Shown one piece after another: positions 42,285 through 49,978 of a stretch of DNA of 50,951 bases. Source of the stretch: Flavobacteriales bacterium. Its GTDB lineage: Bacteria > Bacteroidota > Bacteroidia > Flavobacteriales_D > Crocinitomicaceae. A program made the position numbers and the translations under genes. Location: NCBI GenBank assembly GCA_947463385.1, contig CANHSL010000007.1, positions 1 through 50,951 of the forward strand, written 5' to 3'. Each line of letters begins with the position of its first letter. Position 1 is the first letter of the stretch. The notes beneath the pieces were generated by a model. That model searched no databases, had not been told where the DNA came from, and saw only the letters and a list, made by a program, of their open reading frames with translations.

Positions 42285-42292
42285 CAAAGGTA
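42285..42292 (-). promoter_or_regulatory. -7 promoter box (TACCTTTG) of the TonB receptor gene
   Basis: TACCTTTG on the minus strand ends 5 bases before the ATG at 42279 and excludes the upstream in-frame ATG at 42303 as a start. Confidence 0.5.
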
Positions 42293-42399
42293 ATACATTG
42301 CAAAAGAATTCACGGGAATTCTAAAAAAGAGTCCGAACCAATCAAAGGAATAATTTCAGGTTTTTAACATTCTTTTGTGAATGAAATCAGGGTGAACCG

Positions 42400-42430
42400 T
42401 TGCTTTTAATCGCCACTTAGTGTATTTTTG
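42400..42430 (+). promoter_or_regulatory. Bacteroidota-type promoter of the zwf-pgl-edd operon
   Basis: TTG (42400-42402), 20 bases and TATTTTTG (42423-42430) give a complete -33/-7 promoter. The leader to the ATG at 42452 is about 15-20 bases. Confidence 0.7.
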
Positions 42431-42451
42431 ACACATACCAGAATATAACCT

Positions 42452-43930
42452 ATGGGTAAAAAACAACAAGACACAGAAAAATTCAGCAAATTCAATGTAA
42501 TCGTATTTGGTGGTGACGGAGATTTAGCATTTAGAAAAATATATCCTGCCATCTTTCATCGCATGTTAGACGGGCAAATTGAGGATCAATTCAATGTGGT
42601 TGGAATCATAAGAAAAGAGGTAGATCGAACTACACTTGATGCAAAGGTTCGTCAGTTTTTGTTAACTACGGATGATCAACCTGCTACGGACGCGCAATGG
42701 GAAGCCTTTAATTCAAAATTAGCTTGGATTAAGGCGGACAAACCGGATGTAGCTTCCTATGCTGAATTAGCGGCTTTCTTAACTAGCCAAAATGAATACG
42801 ATCATATTTTCTATTTTTCAACCCCATCGGCTGCATTTGGCCCCATTTCACAAACACTTAAAGCGTGTGGACTCATTAATGAGCGAAGTAAAGTTGTTCT
42901 TGAAAAACCCTTAGGCAACAGCCTTGAATCGTCCAAACAAATCAATGAGGAGATAACACGTGCTTTTGACGAACATCAGGTATATCGAATTGATCATTAT
43001 TTAGGAAAGGAAACGGTTCAGAATTTAATGGTTCTTCGGTTTGCGAATAACCTTTTCCAACGCACCTGGGATTCCATCAGTATTGACAACATCCAAATTA
43101 CCGTGTCTGAAAGTTTAGGTGTGGAGCAGCGCGCTGATTATTACGACAAGAGCGGTGCCTTGTTGGATATGGTTCAGAATCACCTGCTACAATTACTTTG
43201 TCTTGTTGCCATGGAACCGCCTCATATTATTGAAGCCGATGAGGTTCGAAATGAAAAGCTGAAAGTACTCAAGGCCCTTCGTCCAATGACAAAGCAAGCT
43301 GCCATAACAGATACCGTAAAAGGACAATACACACGTGGTAATGTCCAAGGAGAACAGGTAAGTTCTTATCTGGAAGACATTGGTAAATACAATTCAAAAA
43401 CGGAAACCTTTGTTGCGATAAAAACTTACATTGATAATTTTCGATGGAAGAATGTGCCATTCTATTTGCGCACTGGAAAACGAATGAAAAAGCGTTATTC
43501 TGAAATTGTAATTAATTTCAAAGAAATCGCTCACAACATCTTTCCTTCTAAAGAAAAACTTAACAACAACAAGCTAATCATTCGTCTACAACCTGAAGAG
43601 CGCATTGAACTCGTTCAAATGACCAAAGTACCCGGTCCTGGAGGCTATCGATACAAGCCTATTGCACTCAAACTTGACTACATGGATTCTTTCAAAGAGC
43701 GTTTACCTGAAGCATATGAACGATTGCTCATGGACGTTATCCGAGGAAATCAAACATTATTTATGCGTCAAGATGAATTACAGGCCGCATGGCAGTGGAT
43801 AGAAACCGTGACTGACAGTTGGAAACTTAGCAATCAACCCAATGTACTTTACGAAGCAGGCACATGGGGTCCTGGCGATTTAATTCTTGAAAAAGGTGCA
43901 ACATGGATAACAAAATCATGGAAAGACTAA
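42452..43930 (+). CDS. zwf: Glucose-6-phosphate 1-dehydrogenase
   Basis: The 492-residue enzyme oxidises glucose 6-phosphate to 6-phosphogluconolactone with NAD(P)+. The cofactor loop is FGGDGDLAFRKIYPAIF (19-35), a variant of GASGDLA. The substrate and catalytic block is RIDHYLGKE (179-187), and EKPLG (151-155) and FYLRTGKRM are also present. The length is typical. It opens an operon with pgl (overlapping its end) and edd, so its product is fed into the Entner-Doudoroff pathway. Confidence 0.97.
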   Translation: MGKKQQDTEKFSKFNVIVFGGDGDLAFRKIYPAIFHRMLDGQIEDQFNVVGIIRKEVDRTTLDAKVRQFLLTTDDQPATDAQWEAFNSKLAWIKADKPDVASYAELAAFLTSQNEYDHIFYFSTPSAAFGPISQTLKACGLINERSKVVLEKPLGNSLESSKQINEEITRAFDEHQVYRIDHYLGKETVQNLMVLRFANNLFQRTWDSISIDNIQITVSESLGVEQRADYYDKSGALLDMVQNHLLQLLCLVAMEPPHIIEADEVRNEKLKVLKALRPMTKQAAITDTVKGQYTRGNVQGEQVSSYLEDIGKYNSKTETFVAIKTYIDNFRWKNVPFYLRTGKRMKKRYSEIVINFKEIAHNIFPSKEKLNNNKLIIRLQPEERIELVQMTKVPGPGGYRYKPIALKLDYMDSFKERLPEAYERLLMDVIRGNQTLFMRQDELQAAWQWIETVTDSWKLSNQPNVLYEAGTWGPGDLILEKGATWITKSWKD

Positions 43931-44580
43931 TCTCATTTGATTCGAAAGAGGAAGCATTTGATCGCCTTACTCAGCGAATTATAGCATTAATCGAAAAAGC
44001 TCAAGAGACAAAAGGAAACGCAAGAGTCTTATTGTCTGGTGGCGGCACTCCGATGCCGGTTTACGAAAAGCTATCCGATTCAAGCTTAGATTTTTCGAAG
44101 ATAGCATTTGGTTTGGTTGATGACCGCTTTGTTCCTGTTCAAGATCCCGCATCAAATGAAGGTGTAATTCGAAATATATTCAGAAATCAACCCGATTTCA
44201 CCCTCGAACCTATGGTGGAAAACCCACAGGATTATGCAGAAAGTATTTCGCAATGCAATCAGGCTTATCGTAAATTTATCAACGGCGATGTCATTTTACT
44301 AGGAATGGGTGGTGACGGTCACTTTGCCTCATTATTCCCGAATGATGAGCCCTCCGTTGAAGGGTTACACGCAACGGAATATGGATGCTTGGGAACCAAT
44401 GCGCCAAGTCATCCAACAAAACGCGTTTCCACTAATCTAGCGTTCATCGAATCTATTGAACACCGTATTTTACTAATTACGGGAAAAGACAAACTAGAGA
44501 AACTTAAGGCATCTCCAGCAGAAAAAACACCAATTTCTTATATTGTCGATAACCTGACAGAAATATATTACGCCCCATGA
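43903..44580 (+). CDS. pgl: 6-phosphogluconolactonase
   Basis: The 225-residue enzyme hydrolyses 6-phosphogluconolactone to 6-phosphogluconate. Motifs are LLSGGGTPMPVYEKL (about 43-57), VDDRFVPVQDPASNEG (about 77-92) and LLGMGGDGHFASLFPN (about 132-147). Start 43903 overlaps zwf by 28 bases and has AAAGG upstream. ATG 43918, giving a 13-base overlap, is an alternative. The stop overlaps the edd start as ATGA, so all three genes are translationally linked. Confidence 0.95.
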   Translation: MDNKIMERLISFDSKEEAFDRLTQRIIALIEKAQETKGNARVLLSGGGTPMPVYEKLSDSSLDFSKIAFGLVDDRFVPVQDPASNEGVIRNIFRNQPDFTLEPMVENPQDYAESISQCNQAYRKFINGDVILLGMGGDGHFASLFPNDEPSVEGLHATEYGCLGTNAPSHPTKRVSTNLAFIESIEHRILLITGKDKLEKLKASPAEKTPISYIVDNLTEIYYAP

Positions 44581-46376
44581 AGTTGAATTCTACCATAGAA
44601 GCAATAACCGCACGAATCACCGCAAGGAGCGCTGAAACTCGCAGCGCGTATATGAATCAGATGCAACAAGCTCGTATCGATGGAGTAGCTCGTTCGGCTA
44701 TGAGCTGTGGTAATTTAGCCCATGCTTATGCGGGTTGCAGTACGCATGAAAAAGATGCATTGGCAGAAAATGAGCTGAAGAACATTGGAATCATTACCTC
44801 CTACAATGATATGCTTTCGGCACACAAGGTGTATGAAGATTACCCTAAGCAAATCCGATCATATGCTACAACTCATCATGCAGTTGCACAAGTAGCTGGA
44901 GCTGTTCCCGCGATGTGCGATGGGGTAACCCAGGGTCAAGACGGGATGGACCTTTCCCTTTTTTCAAGGGATGTGGTTGCCATGTCTACGATTGTTGGAT
45001 TGTCACACAATGTATTTGACGCGGTACTGTGTCTTGGGATTTGCGATAAAATTGTACCCGGCTTACTTATGGGAAGTCTTCGATTTGGCCATTTGCCGGT
45101 AGTATTTGTACCGGGCGGACCAATGCCGACAGGAATTTCGAATGAAGAAAAATCAACCATTCGTCAGTTATTTGCCGAAGGAAAAATAGGTCGTGCCGAA
45201 TTGTTAAAAGGAGAGTCAGATTCATATCACTCCCCGGGAACCTGCACCTTTTATGGTACAGCAAATAGCAATCAAATGCTCATGGAGATCATGGGACTTC
45301 AATTACCCGGATCGAGTTTTGTGAATCCAGGAACAGCGTTGCGTGATCTACTAACCGAAGAGTCTGTGCGTGTGGCAGCTGAAAATGCGCGGAAAGGTTC
45401 AAATTTATTAATGGATATCGTCACAGAAAAAACCATTGTGAACGGTATCATTGGACTTTTGGCGACAGGTGGGTCAACGAATCACACCATCCATTTAATT
45501 GCCATGGCAAGAGCCGCTGGAATTATTATTAATTGGGAAGACATGTCGGATCTTTCAGCAGTGATTCCATTAATTACGCGCATGTACCCGAATGGTGCTG
45601 CAGACGTGAACCACTTCCATGCGTCCGGAGGAATGGGCTTTGTTATACACACCTTACTTACACATGGATTACTTCATGAAGATGTAACAACCATAATAGG
45701 AAAAGGACTAACAAAATTTACTCAAGAACCATATATTGTTTCCAATAAACTAGCATGGAGAGAGGGTGCCAAGGAATCGCTTAATGATTCAATAATCCGA
45801 GATGCAAGTAATCCTTTTTCTGTAGATGGCGGAATAAAAATCATCAAAGGAAATATCGGACGAAGTGTTGTTAAAACCGCAGCAGTTTCTGCGGAGCACC
45901 TTATCATTGAAGCACCTGCCATCGTATTCAACGAACAGCAGGAGTTAATTACAGCGTTCAAAAACAACGAACTAAACAAAGATTTCATCGCCGTGCTCCC
46001 GTTTCAAGGTCCTGCACATAAAGGCATGCCAGAATTACATCAATTAACTCCTACCCTAACGATTTTACAGAAGAAGGGATTTCGGGTGGCTTTGGTTACC
46101 GACGGACGCATGAGCGGAGCCTCGGGTAAAGTTCCTGCAGCAATTCACATGAGTCCAGAAGCAAGCAAAGGAGGATCCATTGGGAAAATCAAAACTGGTG
46201 ATTTACTTACGTTGAACTGTGTAGAGGGAACCTTAACATGTCATGATTCAGATTTTGCGCAACGTACTATAGTTACCAAAGAAAGTACAGATCAAGTTGG
46301 CTTAGGCCGTGAATTATTTGGAGTGTTTCGACGTCAAGTGACTGATTCTGAGGAAGGAGCCTGCACCTTATTCTAA
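44577..46376 (+). CDS. edd: Phosphogluconate dehydratase
   Basis: The 599-residue iron-sulfur enzyme dehydrates 6-phosphogluconate to 2-keto-3-deoxy-6-phosphogluconate (KDPG). It belongs to the ILVD/EDD family: IITSYNDMLSAHKVYEDYP, VPAMCDGVTQGQDGMDLSLF, LCLGICDKIVPGLLMG, and SPGTCTFYGTANSNQMLMEI supply the cluster cysteines, and VTDGRMSGASGKVPAAIH lies near 505. The phosphogluconate-specific N-terminal MSCGNLAHAYA and the operon with zwf and pgl distinguish it from dihydroxyacid dehydratase. The KDPG aldolase gene is not in the window. Confidence 0.96.
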   Translation: MKLNSTIEAITARITARSAETRSAYMNQMQQARIDGVARSAMSCGNLAHAYAGCSTHEKDALAENELKNIGIITSYNDMLSAHKVYEDYPKQIRSYATTHHAVAQVAGAVPAMCDGVTQGQDGMDLSLFSRDVVAMSTIVGLSHNVFDAVLCLGICDKIVPGLLMGSLRFGHLPVVFVPGGPMPTGISNEEKSTIRQLFAEGKIGRAELLKGESDSYHSPGTCTFYGTANSNQMLMEIMGLQLPGSSFVNPGTALRDLLTEESVRVAAENARKGSNLLMDIVTEKTIVNGIIGLLATGGSTNHTIHLIAMARAAGIIINWEDMSDLSAVIPLITRMYPNGAADVNHFHASGGMGFVIHTLLTHGLLHEDVTTIIGKGLTKFTQEPYIVSNKLAWREGAKESLNDSIIRDASNPFSVDGGIKIIKGNIGRSVVKTAAVSAEHLIIEAPAIVFNEQQELITAFKNNELNKDFIAVLPFQGPAHKGMPELHQLTPTLTILQKKGFRVALVTDGRMSGASGKVPAAIHMSPEASKGGSIGKIKTGDLLTLNCVEGTLTCHDSDFAQRTIVTKESTDQVGLGRELFGVFRRQVTDSEEGACTLF

Positions 46377-47362
46377 TCCGCAGTCCGAACAGAGATTATA
46401 ATCGAAACAAGCAAGGTACCAAGAATCACCCCAAGTGAAACGATTGTTTCTATGTGATACATGGGTGCAATCAGCATCTTAAACCCAATAAACGCTAGGA
46501 TTACCGAAATACCATATTTCAATTTCTCGAATTTATCCATTGAATTGGCTAGAAGGAAATACATGGAACGCAAACCGAAAATCGCGAAAATGTTGGACGT
46601 ATAGAGGATGAGGGGATCATCTGGCGCAATTGAAAAAATAGCAGGAATGGAATCAATCGCAAAAATCAAGTCGGTTGTCTCTACAATAAAAAGCACCATG
46701 AATAACCGTGTAAAGAATACTTTACCATTTCGTTTAATCCAAAAAGAATCGGAGGCATCTTTCGTCAATACGCGGAAGTTCTTTCGAACAAATCGGGCAC
46801 CAAACGAGTTATTAAAGTCTTGATTCGCGTCATCATCAGCAGAAAACAAAGATTTAATCCCCCCGTACAAGAGCATGATTCCAAAAATAGTCATCACGAG
46901 ATTTACCCGATGAAATCCATCCCCCCCAATATGTTCCGGTGCTAAGGTAAATTTCCAAAAGGCTGGCAAATAGGTTATTTTAATCAACCAAGTTCCCGCA
47001 AATATAAATATTGCACGCAATGCCATTGCCCCCAATATGCCCCATAGTAAAATCTTATGTTGTGCCTTTCCTGTAACCTTGAAGTATTTAAATACCATCA
47101 AAAACACAAAAAGGTTATCAACAGATAAGGACTGTTCTATCCAATAGGCCGATTGAAATTGCGAAAATTTTTCAAATCCTTTTTCATAAAATACAAAGCC
47201 ACTGAATGCCATTGCAGTCAATACCCAAATAGCTGTCCAACGTATTGAATTCTTCGTGGAGACCTCATGTTCTTTAAACTTAAAGAGTGAGCGAATATCA
47301 AACGTTAATAACAGCGTAACAACGACGGTAAATGCTACAAGAATTATTTGATTTTGATTCAT
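46373..47362 (-). CDS. TerC family integral membrane protein
   Basis: The 329-residue protein has about eight or nine membrane segments and the TerC signatures: SAYWIEQSLSVDNLFVFLMV (about 74-93), LLWGILGAMALRAIFIF and ETTDLIFAIDSIPAIFSIA. Their acidic residues are conserved. TerC/Alx proteins are associated with metal (manganese, calcium) export and, historically, tellurite resistance; no ter cluster is near. Its stop overlaps that of edd by 4 bases on the opposite strand. Confidence 0.95.
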   Translation of the reverse strand: MNQNQIILVAFTVVVTLLLTFDIRSLFKFKEHEVSTKNSIRWTAIWVLTAMAFSGFVFYEKGFEKFSQFQSAYWIEQSLSVDNLFVFLMVFKYFKVTGKAQHKILLWGILGAMALRAIFIFAGTWLIKITYLPAFWKFTLAPEHIGGDGFHRVNLVMTIFGIMLLYGGIKSLFSADDDANQDFNNSFGARFVRKNFRVLTKDASDSFWIKRNGKVFFTRLFMVLFIVETTDLIFAIDSIPAIFSIAPDDPLILYTSNIFAIFGLRSMYFLLANSMDKFEKLKYGISVILAFIGFKMLIAPMYHIETIVSLGVILGTLLVSIIISVRTAD

Positions 47363-47368
47363 CTACGG

Positions 47369-47396
47369 CAAATGTAATACGAAAAGTGCTGCTCAA
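47369..47396 (-). promoter_or_regulatory. Bacteroidota-type promoter of the TerC gene
   Basis: On the minus strand TTG (47394-47396), 17 bases and TACATTTG (47369-47376) form a -33/-7 pair. The box ends 6 bases before the ATG at 47362. Confidence 0.6.
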
Positions 47397-47409
47397 GTAA
47401 AAATCTATT

Positions 47410-47417
47410 TAAATTTG
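47410..47417 (+). promoter_or_regulatory. -7 promoter box (TAAATTTG) of elaA
   Basis: TAAATTTG matches TAnnTTTG exactly and ends 3 bases before the ATG at 47421, the closest spacing in the window. The mRNA should be leaderless or nearly so. Confidence 0.5.
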
Positions 47418-47420
47418 AGG

Positions 47421-47882
47421 ATGATCCAAAGATTTACATATCGATTTGATGAATTAACGCCTGCTCAGCTTTATCAGATATTAGCCTTACGAAGTGAGGT
47501 TTTTGTCGTGGAACAACAGTGTATTTATCAAGACCTTGACAACCTTGACCAAGAGGCTATTCATTTGCTTGGTATAGACGACTCAAACAATCTGGTTTCC
47601 TATGCCCGTATCCTCGCACCTGGTGTTGTTTATCCGGAATACGCAATCGGCCGGGTAATTGTAGCGCAATCCCACCGAGGAACGGGTGAAGGACACAAGC
47701 TCATGCGTTACTGCATGGATGTGATTGAATCATTGGCTGGAAAGGTACCAATTCGTATTTCAGCACAGGCTCATCTTGAACAATTTTATCAAACACATCG
47801 TTTTAAATTTACCGGAAAATCCTATTTAGAAGATGGTATCCCACACATAGAAATGATTTATAATCCTAATTTAGCCTCATGA
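47421..47882 (+). CDS. elaA: ElaA-type GNAT N-acetyltransferase
   Basis: The 153-residue protein matches ElaA: ELTPAQLYQILALRSEVFVV (about 11-30), EQQCIYQDLDNLD, and the acetyl-CoA loop IGRVIVAQSHRGTGEGHKLM (about 77-96), then ISAQAHLEQFYQTHRF. The acceptor substrate is unknown. I use ATG 47421; the frame two codons upstream begins with TTG within the promoter box. It overlaps the M13 peptidase gene by ATGA. Confidence 0.93.
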   Translation: MIQRFTYRFDELTPAQLYQILALRSEVFVVEQQCIYQDLDNLDQEAIHLLGIDDSNNLVSYARILAPGVVYPEYAIGRVIVAQSHRGTGEGHKLMRYCMDVIESLAGKVPIRISAQAHLEQFYQTHRFKFTGKSYLEDGIPHIEMIYNPNLAS

Positions 47883-49918
47883 AAAAAAGTATCTTTTATT
47901 TTGCGAGCATCCTGTTAATCGCAAGTTGCGCAAGCACTAAACTGACTGATAATCCGCTAGGCAACAGCTACAAAACCGTTTCCACGGAATTAATGGATAA
48001 GTCCTTAAATCCCAGCGAAGACTTTTTTATGTTTTGTAATGGAAATTGGGTAAAAAACACAGTCATTCCTGCCACTGAATCGCGATGGGGAAGCTTTAAT
48101 GAATTGGAGAAATCCAACAATGAAAAACTAACGAAAATCCTTGAAGAATGTTCAGCCCAAGCGGGTGAAGTTGGCAGCCAAAATCAAATTCTTGGTGCGT
48201 ATTACGCCAGTCTTGTGAATATGAAACAACGCGATGCTGTAGGGATCACAGCTATTCAGTCAGAACTAGCGGTAATTGACGAATTAAAACGCAAGGATTT
48301 GCTTGTTGAACTTATCGCCAGTCATCACAGCGATGGTATCGGAAGTGCATTTGGCTTTGGAGTAGGTCAAGACTTAAAAGAAGTGAACAAAAATATCAGT
48401 TACTTAGGTCAGGGTGGTATCGGTTTACCTAACCGAGATTACTACACCGAAGCGAACAAAAAAGACATTCTAAAAGCGTATCAAGTACATATTGCCAAAA
48501 TCTTTATTATGGCTGGTAATAGCGAAGAAACGGCATTAGAAGCTTCCGCAAGTGTTGTGAAATTCGAAACGAAATTAGCAGAATCTATGCTTACGCCAGC
48601 CAAAATGAGAATTCCCGAGTTGACCTACAACAAATTGTCATTTAAAGATGTAATCCAGCGTTTCGGAACCTTTGACTTTCGCTATTACTTATCTAAAATT
48701 GGGGCACAAACCCCTGACAGTATTATTGTATCTAATCCTGATTTTATTAGCACCTTGGCTAAGAGTATTGAAACCGAATCGCTACAAACGTGGAAGTATT
48801 ACCTGCAATGGAATGTATTAAATCATTATGCGGGACATCTTAATCAAGCCTTTATTGATCAAAACTTTGACTTTTATGGCAGGACCTTAAAAGGAAAGAA
48901 AGAACAAAAACCACTGAATGAATATGCCATAGACGAAATAACCAATTTAGAAATTGGTGAATTACTCGGCAAGGCATTTGTAGAGAAATACTACTCAGCA
49001 GCAGCACAGAAACGAGTAAATGAATTGGTTGATAACCTGCTCCTTGTTTTTAGAGAGCGAATCGAAAAACTCGAGTGGATGACCCCAGCTACAAAAAAAC
49101 AAGCCCGAAACAAATTGGATTCAATTGGCAGAAAACTTGGGTTCCCTGAACGATGGGAAGATTACTCATCCCTTTCTTTTAATCCTGACGATTATATCGG
49201 AAATATAAAATTAATGTCCCGTTATTCCAATCAGAAAAATCTTGCCGAATTGAATAAACCCGTAGATAAAGAAAAATGGGGAATGCCCGCACACATGGTT
49301 AATGCATATTACCACCCCCTTCTAAATGAAATCGCTTTTCCCGCAGGAATTATGCAAGCGCCATTTTTTGATGTCGAAGCTGAAGACGCCGTCAATTATG
49401 GGCGCATAGGAATGGTGATTGGGCATGAATTCACGCATGGATTTGATGATATGGGGTCGAAATTCGCAGCAGATGGGAGCTTCACCAACTGGTGGACAGA
49501 AGAAGACAGAAAGGCATTTGAGCAACGAACCGCACTTTTGGGAGAAACCTTTGCCGGTTTTTGTCCGATGGAAGGCAATTGCGTTAATGCTGAACTTACG
49601 ATGGGAGAGAACATTGCAGATTTGGGCGGGTTAACGATGGCCTATTACGCATACAAACTAACGGATGAATTTAAAATGAATGAAGTGCGTGAAGGATTTA
49701 CGCCCGCGCAGCGCTTTTTTATTGCTTACGGTCAATTATGGAAGATTAAGTATACTGATGCAGAAATGAAAAATCGCTTGGCCACTGACCCACATTCGCC
49801 AGGCATGTACCGCGTGAATGGCCCTTTGAAAAACTGTCCGGAGTTTTTTGAAGCCTTTGGAATTACCGAAGGAAAAAAGATGCGCAATCCCAAAGAAAAA
49901 GTATCTAAGATTTGGTAA
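47879..49918 (+). CDS. M13 family metallopeptidase lipoprotein (neprilysin/PepO-like)
   Basis: The 679-residue zinc peptidase has a lipoprotein signal ending LIASC (Cys17), an N-terminal M13 domain starting DFFMFCNGNWVKN (about 42-54) and the catalytic site. That site is HEFTH (516-520) with Glu577 in GENIADLGG as third ligand, preceded by NAYYHPLLNEIAFPAGI. The substrate-binding region HSPGMYRVNGPLKN lies near the C-terminus. It probably degrades peptides while anchored at the outer membrane or periplasmic face. It is cotranscribed with elaA and ends at a strong terminator. Confidence 0.95.
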   Translation: MKKSIFYFASILLIASCASTKLTDNPLGNSYKTVSTELMDKSLNPSEDFFMFCNGNWVKNTVIPATESRWGSFNELEKSNNEKLTKILEECSAQAGEVGSQNQILGAYYASLVNMKQRDAVGITAIQSELAVIDELKRKDLLVELIASHHSDGIGSAFGFGVGQDLKEVNKNISYLGQGGIGLPNRDYYTEANKKDILKAYQVHIAKIFIMAGNSEETALEASASVVKFETKLAESMLTPAKMRIPELTYNKLSFKDVIQRFGTFDFRYYLSKIGAQTPDSIIVSNPDFISTLAKSIETESLQTWKYYLQWNVLNHYAGHLNQAFIDQNFDFYGRTLKGKKEQKPLNEYAIDEITNLEIGELLGKAFVEKYYSAAAQKRVNELVDNLLLVFRERIEKLEWMTPATKKQARNKLDSIGRKLGFPERWEDYSSLSFNPDDYIGNIKLMSRYSNQKNLAELNKPVDKEKWGMPAHMVNAYYHPLLNEIAFPAGIMQAPFFDVEAEDAVNYGRIGMVIGHEFTHGFDDMGSKFAADGSFTNWWTEEDRKAFEQRTALLGETFAGFCPMEGNCVNAELTMGENIADLGGLTMAYYAYKLTDEFKMNEVREGFTPAQRFFIAYGQLWKIKYTDAEMKNRLATDPHSPGMYRVNGPLKNCPEFFEAFGITEGKKMRNPKEKVSKIW

Positions 49919-49933
49919 GCATGCACCTGCAAT

Positions 49934-49960
49934 AAAAAAGGCCGCAATAGCGGCCTTTTT
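49934..49960. terminator. Bidirectional rho-independent terminator
   Basis: AAAAAAGGCCGC, loop AATA and GCGGCCTTTTT form a near-perfect hairpin with A and T flanks, so it can end both the M13 gene and the convergent S41 gene. Confidence 0.92.
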
Positions 49961-49978
49961 AGTTTAGTTTATTCCCTG

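Noticed and set aside
46373-47362. A tellurite-resistance cluster
   Set aside because: Only a TerC homologue is present, and no terABDEZ genes flank it.
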